From Rhodovulum visakhapatnamense (GTDB lineage Bacteria > Pseudomonadota > Alphaproteobacteria > Rhodobacterales > Rhodobacteraceae), in NCBI RefSeq assembly GCF_004365965.1, contig NZ_SOEB01000003.1, forward strand, positions 38,226-102,225: a stretch of 64,000 nt of DNA, read 5' to 3'. Shown piece by piece: positions 36,310-45,085 of this stretch (positions within the stretch are counted from its first letter, which is position 1; each line of letters starts with the position of its first letter). Both the position numbers and the translations under genes were made by a program. The notes beneath the pieces were generated by a model, which ran no database searches, was not told the origin of the DNA, and was given only the letters and a program-made list of their open reading frames with translations.

Positions 36310-37290
36310 TCAGTACAGCCCCGCGACCCGCGCGCGCAGGCTGACCAGCGCCAGCACCGTATCGATGGCGGGCGTCGGCGTGTCGGTGATCCGGCCCAGC
36401 TCCTGCACCGATCCGACCAGCGCGTCGATTTCCATGGGCCGCCCCAGATCCAGATCCTGCAGCATCGAGGTCCGGTGCGCGCCGACCGCAGCCCCCCCCT
36501 CGATCCGGCGGTCCACATCGATCGGAAACTTCACGCCCAGCTTTTCGGCAATGGCCTGCGCCTCCAGCATCATCGCCCGCGCCACGCCCCGCGTGCCCGG
36601 ATCGGTGCACAGCACATCAAGCGTGGCATGGGTCAGCGCCGAAATCGGGTTGAACGACAGGTTCCCCCAAAGCTTGACCCAGATCTCATCGCGCAGTTTT
36701 GGCCTGACGGGCGCCTTCAGCCCGGCCGCGGCCAGCGCCTGCGACAGCCGCGTCGCGCGCTCGGACTTCGACCCGTCGGGCTCGCCCAGCGAAAAGCGGT
36801 TGCCCTCGATATGCTTGACGACGCCGGGCTCGACGACCTCGGCCGCGGGATAGACGACGCACCCCAGCACGCGGTCGGGGCCGAACCCGGTCCATTGCGC
36901 ATCGCCCGGGTCGACCGACGCGAGCCGCGTGCCCTCCAGCGGGCCGCCGATCTTGTGGAAATACCACCAGGGCACCCCGTTCACGCCGGACACGATGGTC
37001 GTGCCCTCGCCGATCAGCGGCTGCATCTTCGGCACGACCGGCGGCACCGAATGCGCCTTGAGCGTGACGATCACATAGTCCTGTTCGCCCAGTTCGGCCG
37101 CATCCTCCGCGACCCGCACGGGCACCGTCTCGTCGGTCCCGGTCTCCTCCTCGATCAGCCGAAGCCCCCGCGCCTTCATCGCCGCCAGATGCGGGCCGCG
37201 CGCCACCAGACTGACCTCGGCGCCCGCCTGCGCCAGCTTCGCCCCCATATAGCCGCCGATGGCGCCCGCCCCGAACACACATATCTTCAT
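36310..37290 (-). CDS. 2-dehydropantoate 2-reductase family protein
   Basis: The 326-aa protein has the N-terminal NADP-binding motif FGAGAIGGYMGAKLA and the ApbA/PanE C-terminal domain with the catalytic Lys in EIWVKLWGNLSFNPISAL. It could reduce ketopantoate for pantothenate and CoA synthesis. The neighbours (an oxalate-CoA-ligase-like enzyme and tctABC) suggest instead a reductase for another 2-oxo acid, since PanE paralogues are frequent in such catabolic clusters. The symbol is withheld for this reason. Confidence 0.85.
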   Translation of the reverse strand: MKICVFGAGAIGGYMGAKLAQAGAEVSLVARGPHLAAMKARGLRLIEEETGTDETVPVRVAEDAAELGEQDYVIVTLKAHSVPPVVPKMQPLIGEGTTIVSGVNGVPWWYFHKIGGPLEGTRLASVDPGDAQWTGFGPDRVLGCVVYPAAEVVEPGVVKHIEGNRFSLGEPDGSKSERATRLSQALAAAGLKAPVRPKLRDEIWVKLWGNLSFNPISALTHATLDVLCTDPGTRGVARAMMLEAQAIAEKLGVKFPIDVDRRIEGGAAVGAHRTSMLQDLDLGRPMEIDALVGSVQELGRITDTPTPAIDTVLALVSLRARVAGLY

Positions 37291-37342
37291 CGAAAGACGT
37301 CCCTCGTTCCGGCAGCGGACCCGAAAGGCCCGCCGCGTCCCG

Positions 37343-37368
37343 TTTCTTCTTGGGAAAAATACCCGCCG
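37343..37368. repeat. dispersed intergenic repeat, copy 3
   Basis: TTTCTTCTTGGGAAAAATACC followed by CGCCG, in the gap between the PanE-like and acyl-CoA synthetase genes, is the third copy of the element at 5839-5875 and 17121-17144. Confidence 0.6.
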
Positions 37369-37380
37369 CGCAGCGTCCGG

Positions 37381-37474
37381 GCAAAGCCCGGAATTCTTGC
37401 CGTCTGGGCAAAGCCCGGAATTCTTGCCGTCTGGGCAAAGCCCGGAATTCTTGCCGTCTGGGCAAAGCCCGGAA
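37381..37474. repeat. 27-bp direct tandem repeat, 3.5 copies
   Basis: The unit is GCAAAGCCCGGAATTCTTGC followed by CGTCTGG. Units run 37381-37407, 37408-37434 and 37435-37461, with a partial copy to 37474. The copies are identical, so the array is recent. It ends six bases before the stop codon of the acyl-CoA synthetase gene. Confidence 0.9.
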
Positions 37475-37480
37475 ACCGGC

Positions 37481-39016
37481 TCAGGCGGGTTCTGACAGGC
37501 CCAGCTTTTCGGCCAGGCCGATCCGCTGCAGCTTGCCGGTCGCGCCCTTCGGGATCTCGTCGAGGATCACCACCTTGCGCGGCACCTTGAAATCGGCGAT
37601 GCGTCCGGCCGCGAACTCGCGGATCTCGCGCTCGCTGGCCTCGGCACCCTCCTTCAGCACCACGGCCGCCGCCACCTCTTCGCCCAGCTTCGGATGCGGC
37701 AGCGCGAAGGTCACGCATTGCGCGATCGCCGGGTGGTCCATCAGCACGCCATCGACCTCCAGCGGGCTGACCTTCTCGCCGCCCCGGTTGATGATCTCCT
37801 TCAGCCGTCCGGTCAGATGCAGATAGCCGTCTTCGTCGAAAGCCCCCTGATCGCCGGTGCGGAACCAGCGCCGCCCCTCGGCCTCGAAGAAGTTCTTGGC
37901 GTTGGCCTCGGGATTGCCTTCATAGCCGGGCGTCACGTTCGGCCCCGAAATCACCACCTCGCCGGTGCCGTCCGTCAGGCGGTTCTCGACCTCATGGGCG
38001 ATCCGCACCTCGGGCCCCGCGGCCACGCCCACCGATCCGGGTTTCTGGGCCCCGCGCGGCAGCGGGTTGCAGCACATCTGGTGCGCGGCCTCGGTCATGC
38101 CATAGGCCTCGATCAGCGGCGCGTCGAAGGTCTCGACCAGCGCGGTCATCACCTGCGCGGGCAGCGAGGCCGAGGACGACCGCAGGAAGCGCAGCGGCAC
38201 CGCCTCGATGGTCTCGCGGTTGCGGCCCGCGCGCGACAGGATCGCCTGATGCATGGTCGGGACGGCGGTGTACCAGCTGGGCCGCGCCTCGGCCATCCAG
38301 CCGAAGAATTTCAGCGCGTCGAAGCCCGGCGCGCACCAGATCGAGGCGCCTGCCGACAGCGACGCGGTCACCGCCGCCAGCAGCCCGTGGATATGGAACA
38401 GCGGCATCACGTTCAGACAGCGATCGGCCGGCTTCAACGCCAGCGAGTCGCGGATATGCACCGCCGAGGCCGCGACGTTCGATTGCAGCAAGGGCACGAT
38501 CTTCGGCCGCGAGGTGGTGCCCGAGGTGTGCAGGATCAGCGCCACGTCTTCAGGCCCCGGCGCCGAGGTATCGCACTCGCCGCCGCCGCCCTCGGCCTGC
38601 AGGGTAAAGCTCCCAGCGGGTTCGGCCGGATCGGCCGAGAGCCGCAGCACGATCAGACCGAACCGGCGCGCCGCGGCCGCGGCCGGGCCGTCATAAGCTT
38701 CGGGCAGGACGATGGCGCGGGCCTTCAGGTCTTCCAGATAGAAGGCGAATTCCTCCTCGCGATAGGCCGGGTTCAGCGGCGCCGTCACCGCCGCCTGCGC
38801 CACCGTCACGAAGGCCGCGGCCATCTCGGGGCCGTTCGGCAGCACAATGGCCACCCGGTCACCCCGGCCGATCCCGGCCCGATGCAGCGCTTCGGCGACC
38901 GACCGGGCCTGCGTCCGCAATCCGCCGAAATCGAGCCAGGGCCGCCCCGGTGCGCCGATGGCCGGCGCGGCGTCGTCATGTCCCTGAAGAAGGTCCGCGA
39001 TGGTCTGCACGTTCAT
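37481..39016 (-). CDS. acyl-CoA synthetase, oxalate-CoA-ligase-like
   Basis: ANL superfamily enzyme of 511 aa. AMP-binding signatures are LHTSGTTSRPK (the SRPK variant is typical of oxalate-CoA ligases), AYGMTEAAHQM, YLHLTGRLKEIINRGGEKVSP and the C-terminal catalytic Lys in KGATGKLQRI. It activates a short acid, probably a dicarboxylate such as oxalate, to its CoA ester. It follows tctA by 20 bases in the same direction, which links it to the acid taken up by the tripartite transporter. An exact substrate cannot be read from the sequence. Confidence 0.85.
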   Translation of the reverse strand: MNVQTIADLLQGHDDAAPAIGAPGRPWLDFGGLRTQARSVAEALHRAGIGRGDRVAIVLPNGPEMAAAFVTVAQAAVTAPLNPAYREEEFAFYLEDLKARAIVLPEAYDGPAAAAARRFGLIVLRLSADPAEPAGSFTLQAEGGGGECDTSAPGPEDVALILHTSGTTSRPKIVPLLQSNVAASAVHIRDSLALKPADRCLNVMPLFHIHGLLAAVTASLSAGASIWCAPGFDALKFFGWMAEARPSWYTAVPTMHQAILSRAGRNRETIEAVPLRFLRSSSASLPAQVMTALVETFDAPLIEAYGMTEAAHQMCCNPLPRGAQKPGSVGVAAGPEVRIAHEVENRLTDGTGEVVISGPNVTPGYEGNPEANAKNFFEAEGRRWFRTGDQGAFDEDGYLHLTGRLKEIINRGGEKVSPLEVDGVLMDHPAIAQCVTFALPHPKLGEEVAAAVVLKEGAEASEREIREFAAGRIADFKVPRKVVILDEIPKGATGKLQRIGLAEKLGLSEPA

Positions 39017-39036
39017 GTCCTTTCAGTCTCGTTACG

Positions 39037-40560
39037 TCACTCGGCCGGAGCCGGATTGGAGGCGCGGGCCCGGCTGCGGCGCAGCAGCCGGATCAGCGGC
39101 AGCAAGAAGAGCAGCACCGAGATCGCCATGAAGACCGCCGAGATCGGCCGGTCGACAAAGACGGTCACGTCGCCATGTTCCGCGATCATCGTCTGACGGA
39201 AGCTCTTTTCCATCAAGGGGCCAAGCACCAGCGCCAGCACCAGCGGCGCCAGCGGATAATCGGCCTTGCGCAGCACATAGCCCGCAACCCCGAACCCCGC
39301 GATCATCCAGACGTCGTGCATGCGCTGGTCGGGGGCGTATCCGCCGACGATGCACAGCACCAGCACCATGGCGCAAAGCACCGTGAACGGCATCCTCAGC
39401 GCCCAGACAAAGACCGGGATCAGCGCGATATTGACCAGCACCGCCGCCACGTTCGCGGTGTAAAGCGAACTGATCAGCCCCCAGACGAACTCCTTCTGCT
39501 CGACGAACAGCATCGGCCCGGGCGTCAGCCCCCACATCACCATGCCGCCCAGCAGCAGCGCGGTGGTCGGCGAGCCCGGAATGCCCAGCGTCAGCATCGG
39601 CAGAAGCGAGCCGGTCGAGGCCGCGTTGTTCGCGGTCTCGGGCGCGGCCACGCCTTCGGGATTGCCGCGTCCGAAACTTTCGGGGCGTTTCGAGATCGAC
39701 TTCGCCACGCCATAGCTCATCAGCGCGGCGGGTGTCGCGCCCGCGGCCGGCAGGATGCCGACGAAGAAGCCCAGAACCGAGCCGAGGCTCATGGTCCGCC
39801 ACATCCGGGTCATCTTCGACAGCCCCGCGCGCAGTTCGGAAAAGGTCAGCCGGGCGGGCGTGACCATGGGCGCATTGCGCGAGGTCTCGATGGTGTAAAG
39901 CACCTCGCCCACGCCATAGACCCCGATCGCCAGCACCAGGAACGAGACCCCGGAATAAAAGCCCGGCATGTCGCCGAAGATCAGCCGCGGCTCGCCCGAA
40001 ATGATGTCGAGCCCGACGGTCGAGAGCACGAGGCCGAGGCAGATCATCACGATGGTCTTGAGGATGTCGTCGCCGCCCAGCCCCACGAAGGTCGTGAAGG
40101 CCAGCAGGACCAGCGCGAATTCCTCGGCCGGGCCGAAGGCCAGCGCCATGTCGGCCAGCGGCACCGCGAAGGCGGTGAACAGCACGACCGAGACCGTGCC
40201 GCCGATGAAGGAGGCGACGGCCGCGACGATCAGCGCCAGCCCCGCCTCGCCCTTCTGCGCCATCGGGCGGCCGTCGAAGGTGGTGGCCACGGCGGTCGAG
40301 GCGCCGGGAATGCCCAGCAGGATCGAACTGATCGCGCCGCCATACATCGCCCCGTAATAGATCGCGGCCAGCAGGATGATGGCCGAGGTCGGCGGCACGA
40401 TGAAGGTCAGCGGCAGCACGATGGCCACCCCGTTGACCGACCCGAGCCCCGGCATCGCGCCGATGAAGATGCCGACAGTCACCCCGATCAGCACGATCAG
40501 CAGATTCAGCGGCGAGATCGAGGTGGCAAACCCGTCGGCCAGAAGTGCGAGAACGTCCAT
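39037..40560 (-). CDS. tctA: tripartite tricarboxylate transporter, large membrane subunit TctA
   Basis: 507 aa, about 12 membrane helices. Family signatures are GIFIGAMPGLGSVNGVAI near residues 30-47, AIYYGAMYGGAISSILLGIPG and the mirrored second-half motif LPMLTLGIPGSPTTALLLGG. It forms the ion-driven transport channel fed by the periplasmic TctC. The order tctC-tctB-tctA, then acyl-CoA synthetase, suggests one operon for uptake and activation of a carboxylate. Confidence 0.92.
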   Translation of the reverse strand: MDVLALLADGFATSISPLNLLIVLIGVTVGIFIGAMPGLGSVNGVAIVLPLTFIVPPTSAIILLAAIYYGAMYGGAISSILLGIPGASTAVATTFDGRPMAQKGEAGLALIVAAVASFIGGTVSVVLFTAFAVPLADMALAFGPAEEFALVLLAFTTFVGLGGDDILKTIVMICLGLVLSTVGLDIISGEPRLIFGDMPGFYSGVSFLVLAIGVYGVGEVLYTIETSRNAPMVTPARLTFSELRAGLSKMTRMWRTMSLGSVLGFFVGILPAAGATPAALMSYGVAKSISKRPESFGRGNPEGVAAPETANNAASTGSLLPMLTLGIPGSPTTALLLGGMVMWGLTPGPMLFVEQKEFVWGLISSLYTANVAAVLVNIALIPVFVWALRMPFTVLCAMVLVLCIVGGYAPDQRMHDVWMIAGFGVAGYVLRKADYPLAPLVLALVLGPLMEKSFRQTMIAEHGDVTVFVDRPISAVFMAISVLLFLLPLIRLLRRSRARASNPAPAE

Positions 40561-40572
40561 CTCCGGGGCTCC

Positions 40573-41064
40573 TCAGAAGAACATCGCGTAAAGCGGATAG
40601 AACAGCGGCTCTGTGATGCCCTTGGGCAGCAGGATCTTCAGCGTCACCTCGAAGAAGAAGAACAGAAAGACCGGCGTCGTCAGCGTCAGGATTCCGGTCA
40701 GCACCCAGCCATGGCCGCCGATGATCCTGAGATAGGCCAGCAGGAACAGCATCAGCGCGATATAGGCCCCCAGCAGAGGGATCAGCGCGATGGCGCCCAG
40801 CAGCAGCCCGATCACCCCCAGGATCTGCGGGATCGCATCGGCATCGGGGATGAAAGTCTCGTCGGAATGGGGCCGCACGACGAAGCTGCGCGCCAGGATC
40901 GCGCCCGAGGCCAGCAGCATCCCGAGCCCGAGCCAGAACGGAAAGGCGCCCGCGCCGGGTCCGGTCTCGGGCTCCCAGCCGATCGGCAGACGCAGGGCAT
41001 AGATCATGAAGCAAAGAGACAGCCCCATCAGGGCCAGGGCGATGATACGGTCGGCGGCAAGCAT
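40573..41064 (-). CDS. tctB: tripartite tricarboxylate transporter, small membrane subunit TctB
   Basis: 163 aa with four membrane helices (about residues 6-24, 40-60, 80-115, 120-145) and the GPGAGAFPFWLGLGMLL motif of TctB. The stop lies 12 bases before tctA. It is separated from tctC by 105 bases holding a 13-bp repeat. Confidence 0.88.
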   Translation of the reverse strand: MLAADRIIALALMGLSLCFMIYALRLPIGWEPETGPGAGAFPFWLGLGMLLASGAILARSFVVRPHSDETFIPDADAIPQILGVIGLLLGAIALIPLLGAYIALMLFLLAYLRIIGGHGWVLTGILTLTTPVFLFFFFEVTLKILLPKGITEPLFYPLYAMFF

Positions 41065-41090
41065 TTGCCTCGCTCCTTCTCGTGCCGGTG

Positions 41091-41124
41091 GTCGGGCCAG
41101 TCTGTCGGGCCAGTCTGTCGGGCC
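41091..41124. repeat. 13-bp tandem repeat between tctC and tctB
   Basis: GTCGGGCCAGTCT occurs twice in tandem, followed by a partial third copy (GTCGGGCC). The array is just upstream of tctB and might affect differential expression of the binding protein and membrane subunits. Confidence 0.7.
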
Positions 41125-41169
41125 GGGACCGGCGGGCGCATCCGCCGGGGCTTCGGGATCAGGACGGGA

Positions 41170-42144
41170 TCAGGACGACCCCATCTCGCGCAGGATCTGG
41201 GCGTGCTTGTCGCGTTCCTCGAGGAAATAGTCCTGCAACGCGTCTCCGGTCAGGAAGTCGGCCAGCAGGGCCTGTTCGGCGGTGTATTTCCGCCATTCCT
41301 CGGTCTCGCTGAGCTGGCGGAACATCTCGGTGTAATAGGCGACTGCGCCTTCGGGCATGTCCTTCGGTCCGACGAAGGACCGCTGCATCGTATAGACCAG
41401 CGGGTGGCCAAGTTCGGTGAAGGTGGGCAGATCGGGGAAGGTCTCGAGCCGGTCGGCGGTCAGCGCGGCGATGGGGCGCGACTTGCCGGCCCGCAAGAAG
41501 CCCATCTGTTCCGACGGGTTGTTGACGGTCGAATCGACATGCCCGCCGATCAGCGCGGTCGCGACGTCGCCGCCGCCCTTGTAGGGCACATAGGTGACCT
41601 TGATGCCGAATTCCTTTTCCAGCATTGCGGTGACCAGGCTGTCCTCCTGCCCGGTGCCGGTGCCGCCCATCTTCCAGGTGCCGCCCGAGGCCTTCACCGA
41701 GGCGACGAAATCGTCCAGCGTCCGGATCTCGCTGTCGGCCGAGACCCACAGCACGAAGGTATCCAGCGCCATCCGCGCGATCGGCGTGAATTCGGCGATG
41801 TCGACGCCGATATCGGTGCGCAGGGGCGTGGTGTAATAGCTGTTCAGCGTCGCCATGATGACATGGGCGTCGCCGTCCTTGTCCTTGAGATAGCGCAGCG
41901 CCTCGGCGCCCGATCCGCCGCCCTTGTTGACCGGCAGGATCGGCATCCGCGACAGGCCCTGTTTCTGGATGATCGCCTGGAAAAGCCGCGCAAGCTGGTC
42001 GGCGCCGCCGCCCTGCCCGGCCATGATCACCATCTCGATGGGCTTGATCGGTTTCCACTCATCGGCGAATGCAGGGGCGGCCGCGGTCAGGGCCGCCGCG
42101 CCCATCAGGGCCAGGCTCGCCCGACGTGTGAATCTGTGTGTCAT
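41170..42144 (-). CDS. tctC: tripartite tricarboxylate transporter binding protein TctC
   Basis: Periplasmic binding protein of 324 aa (Bug family). The signal peptide spans residues 1-27, and family signatures are IVMAGQGGGADQLARLF-like (here VIMAGQGGGADQ), LPVNKGGGSGAEALRYL and YVPYKGGGDVATALIGGHVD. The ATG has GGGAGGAT upstream. It is the first gene of tctCBA and diverges from the ScfR-type regulator across a 176-base region. Confidence 0.92.
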   Translation of the reverse strand: MTHRFTRRASLALMGAAALTAAAPAFADEWKPIKPIEMVIMAGQGGGADQLARLFQAIIQKQGLSRMPILPVNKGGGSGAEALRYLKDKDGDAHVIMATLNSYYTTPLRTDIGVDIAEFTPIARMALDTFVLWVSADSEIRTLDDFVASVKASGGTWKMGGTGTGQEDSLVTAMLEKEFGIKVTYVPYKGGGDVATALIGGHVDSTVNNPSEQMGFLRAGKSRPIAALTADRLETFPDLPTFTELGHPLVYTMQRSFVGPKDMPEGAVAYYTEMFRQLSETEEWRKYTAEQALLADFLTGDALQDYFLEERDKHAQILREMGSS

Positions 42145-42288
42145 GTTGATCCTCCCAAACTGACCGGAAGGCCGGGGGCGGCGGGCGGTCTCCTCCCTGC
42201 CTGCCGAACCCGTCTCTCCGCAGCCTCGACAATAAGCGGGGAGGCCGATTTTTCACACGAAACCGCGTCGGTCTGTTAAAGTCGGTTC

Positions 42289-42317
42289 TTACAAACCGCG
42301 ATCTTGTAATGTTGTAA
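42289..42317. promoter_or_regulatory. TTGTAA-type operator in the tctC-regulator divergent region
   Basis: TTACAA (42289-42294) is inverted against TTGTAA (42304-42309), and a second TTGTAA (42312-42317) follows in direct orientation. The last copy is three bases before the ATG of the regulator, where a ribosome site would be expected. ScfR-family regulators bind short, repeated AT-rich half sites upstream of their own gene, so this is a likely autoregulatory site. Confidence 0.5.
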
Positions 42318-42320
42318 ATC

Positions 42321-43727
42321 ATGCAGAAAGCCCTGATCGGATCGAAACTGCGCCAGCTGCGGCGCGATCATGGCCAGACCCAGGCCGAGATGGCGCGGCG
42401 GCTGAACATCAGCCCCGCCTATGTCAACTTGCTGGAAAACAACCAGAGATCGTTGTCGGTCAAGGTGCTGATGGCGCTGGCCGAGGCCTATGGCATCGAG
42501 ATCCGCGAACTGCTGAGCGACCGCAATGCCGGGCGTCTGGCCGATCTGCGCGCCGCCGTTTCGGACCCCGCCTTCGGGCGCGACCGGCCCGATCTGCAGG
42601 AGCTGCGCGGCGCGGTCGATCACGCCCCCCGCCTCGTCGATCTGTTCCTGCAACTCTACCGCAGTCACCGCACCGCGGTTGACCGGATCGCGCGGATCGG
42701 CGGCACCGGAACCGAACCCCGGCTGCTGGTCACCTCGCCCGAAACCGCGGTGCATGACTTCTTTCGCGATAATCGTAATTATTTCGACGCGCTCGAGACC
42801 GCAGCCGACAATGTGCGCGGCCAGTTCATCGGCGGCGCCGATGACATGTATGCCCAGCTCAAGCGCTATCTCCGGCTCAAGTTCGACATCGAGGTGCGGG
42901 TCGAGCCCAGCCAGGACATGCCCGACGCGCTGCGGGTCTTCGACCGGCAGGCGGGTCAGGTGCGGCTGTCACAGGCGCTCGACCATGCCAACCGGGTGTT
43001 CCAGCTGGCCCATGTGCTGGCGCTGGCCGACATTCCCTATCTGCTCGATTCGATGATCGGCCAAAGCGGCATCGACAGCGATCTGACCGCCGCCCGCTGC
43101 CGGGTCGAGCTGGCGAACTATTTCGCCGCGGCCCTGCTGATGCCCTATGACCCCTTCCTCGCCCTGGCCGAGGCCACGGGCTATGATGTCGACCGGCTGG
43201 GCGCGGCCTTCGGCACCTCGTTCGAGCAGGTCAGCCACCGCCTGACCACGCTGCAGCGCGACGGGGCGCGCGGGGTCGCCTTCTTCCTGATCCGGGTCGA
43301 CAAGGCGGGCAATGTCACCAAGCGGGTCAACGCCACGCCGTTTGCCTTGGCCGAAAAGGGCGGGTCCTGCCCGGTCTGGAACGTGCATAACGCCTTCGCG
43401 ACGCCCGGGGTGATCCTGCCGCAACTGGTCGAGATGCCCGATGGCAGCCAGTTCTTCACCCTCAGCCGCACCGTCAAGCGCCCGGTCTTCAGCCCGCATC
43501 TGCAGGACAACCGGCTGGCCGTGGCGCTGGGCTGCGAGCGGGGCGAGGCGCACCGGATCGGCTATGCCCAGGCGGTCAATCTGGCGGCCGAGGGGCCGGT
43601 CGCCCGGATCGGCGTCAGCTGTCAGCTTTGCCCGCGCCAGGCCTGTTCCCAGCGGGCGCACCAGCCCTTGCACATGGACCTGCCGATGGATGGCGACAGG
43701 CGCGGCAAGACCCGCTACGAAAGCTGA
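42321..43727 (+). CDS. XRE-family ScfR-type regulator (short-chain fatty acyl regulator)
   Basis: 468 aa. An N-terminal XRE helix-turn-helix (residues 5-62; GQTQAEMARRLNISPAYVNLLENNQRS) precedes an ImmA/IrrE-like domain (about 150-330) lacking the HExxH zinc motif (the equivalent stretch reads AHVLALADIPY). The C-terminal DUF2083 domain has the cysteines of CQLCPRQAC. Relatives sense acyl-CoA esters and control carboxylate metabolism (PccR, RamB, MccR). Divergence from tctCBA and the acyl-CoA synthetase suggests it senses the CoA ester that the synthetase makes. No ribosome site is visible. Confidence 0.88.
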   Translation: MQKALIGSKLRQLRRDHGQTQAEMARRLNISPAYVNLLENNQRSLSVKVLMALAEAYGIEIRELLSDRNAGRLADLRAAVSDPAFGRDRPDLQELRGAVDHAPRLVDLFLQLYRSHRTAVDRIARIGGTGTEPRLLVTSPETAVHDFFRDNRNYFDALETAADNVRGQFIGGADDMYAQLKRYLRLKFDIEVRVEPSQDMPDALRVFDRQAGQVRLSQALDHANRVFQLAHVLALADIPYLLDSMIGQSGIDSDLTAARCRVELANYFAAALLMPYDPFLALAEATGYDVDRLGAAFGTSFEQVSHRLTTLQRDGARGVAFFLIRVDKAGNVTKRVNATPFALAEKGGSCPVWNVHNAFATPGVILPQLVEMPDGSQFFTLSRTVKRPVFSPHLQDNRLAVALGCERGEAHRIGYAQAVNLAAEGPVARIGVSCQLCPRQACSQRAHQPLHMDLPMDGDRRGKTRYES

Positions 43728-43730
43728 GCC

Positions 43731-44480
43731 TCAGCGGCGCGGCGCCGGGCTTGCGCCGGGAAAGGGCAGCGGGCCGGTCAGCGGGGTCAGCGGCCCGGAC
43801 GATGCGGCCTTGTGCGGCCAGACCGCGTCCCGGCGCGTCAGCGCACCGGCGATCAGGCGCAGGTCGACCCAGGGACCGGCGATCTGGCTGTAGCGCAGGT
43901 CGTCATGGACCCGGTCGCAGAACCGCCCGCCGGGGTGCGCATCGGCCAGCCCGATCAGCCCGGGACGCATCGCCAGATAGACGCTGCGCGCCAGACCGTA
44001 GCGCGCCAGATCGGCGCGCGTGGCCGGGCGCGGACCCACGAGGCTCATGTCGCCGCGCAGCACGGTCCAGAGCATCGGCAGCCCCGCAAGGCCCAGCCGC
44101 CGCACCCGAAGCCCGACCCGGCCCGCCGCGGGCTCGGTCCCCGTATGGGTTCCGCTGCAGATCCCGGTGTCGCGACGCCGCGCCCAGAGATCCCCGGGCC
44201 GCGCCCGGACAGGTCGGCGCGCGGGCGCGGAGCGGGCGGTGTGGAAGACAAGGCAGGAGATCGGCACGCCGCCCCGGCCGATCCGGGTCCGCCGGGCGAA
44301 TCCCCGCCCCGTCTCGACCCGAAGCAGAAGCCAGATCGCGCCGATCACGAGCGCACAGAGGATCAGCAGCGCCGCCGACAGGACGATATCCAGCAGACGC
44401 TTGCCCGCATAGCCGCCCGGGCGCGGCACCGGCGCCGCGCCCATCGGCACGGCAAAGACCTGCAGGACACCCGTGTCCAT
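43731..44480 (-). CDS. sugar transferase (WcaJ/ExoY family), divergent
   Basis: 249 aa. The bacterial sugar transferase fold shows one N-terminal membrane helix after GKRLLDIVLSAALLILCAL, the GDMSLVGPRP motif and the C-terminal RPGLIGLA. This family transfers a sugar phosphate to undecaprenyl phosphate at the inner membrane. The middle (about residues 65-125) is atypical: the usual KFRTM and DPRxT motifs are degenerate and Arg/Pro-rich. It stands alone with no exopolysaccharide genes nearby and may be inactive or specialised. Confidence 0.72.
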   Translation of the reverse strand: MDTGVLQVFAVPMGAAPVPRPGGYAGKRLLDIVLSAALLILCALVIGAIWLLLRVETGRGFARRTRIGRGGVPISCLVFHTARSAPARRPVRARPGDLWARRRDTGICSGTHTGTEPAAGRVGLRVRRLGLAGLPMLWTVLRGDMSLVGPRPATRADLARYGLARSVYLAMRPGLIGLADAHPGGRFCDRVHDDLRYSQIAGPWVDLRLIAGALTRRDAVWPHKAASSGPLTPLTGPLPFPGASPAPRR

Positions 44481-44646
44481 CCAACCCTCCTGCCCAACTC
44501 TTCTGCGAGGCGCGCATGACAGGCGCCCCGCCTCAGGATCGGCGAAAAAGGGTCAACCATGGGTTAACAAAGCCTGCGGCATTCGCGGCATAAACAACTA
44601 ATTTTCCGAAACTTGCACACGCATCTTCATGCGATGCGCGAAGCGG

Positions 44647-45081
44647 TCAGGTCGCCACCGGCGTGCCGGTGACCAGCGTGCCCTCCTGCGCGTAGAACGG
44701 AAAGACGACGTTGTGGCGGGTATTAGTGCGCTCGACCTCGTAGTCCAGAAAGACGCTCATCCGCCCCTCGGCCCAGTTCTCGAAACTGACCCGCACCTCG
44801 CGCAGCGTGATCCGCGCCTCGAAGAACAGGATCGCCCGGGCAATGGCGGTCTCGACCGCGCGGGCGGTGGCCGCGGTCATCGGCTCGAACACCAGATCGT
44901 GGATGCGGCAGCCATAGGTCGGGTGCATCACCCGTTCGCCCGGCCGGGTCTCGAAGAGGATGCGCAGGCTCTGGTCGATGTCCTCGACCGCCTCGACCAT
45001 GCGCGCGCCGCCTTCTGCCGGATCGAAATCGGGTGGAAACGCCCAGCCCCGGCCCAGAAATCCCGGATCGCCCCACTCCAT
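44647..45081 (-). CDS. eCIS baseplate protein, gp25 family (Afp9-like)
   Basis: 144 aa of the GPW/gp25 family, the wedge subunit that primes sheath assembly on the baseplate. Family traits are GWAFPPDFDPAEGG, the SLRILFETRPGERVMHPTYGCRIHDLVFEP... segment (start SLRILFETRPGER) and a beta-rich end. Size and place match Afp9/Pvc9. It is the last gene of the minus-strand arm, four bases after the PAAR gene. Confidence 0.88.
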   Translation of the reverse strand: MEWGDPGFLGRGWAFPPDFDPAEGGARMVEAVEDIDQSLRILFETRPGERVMHPTYGCRIHDLVFEPMTAATARAVETAIARAILFFEARITLREVRVSFENWAEGRMSVFLDYEVERTNTRHNVVFPFYAQEGTLVTGTPVAT

Positions 45082-45085
45082 CGCC

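Noticed and set aside
37381..37474. CRISPR array or attachment site
   Set aside because: The 27-bp units directly abut without spacers and there are no cas or integrase genes.
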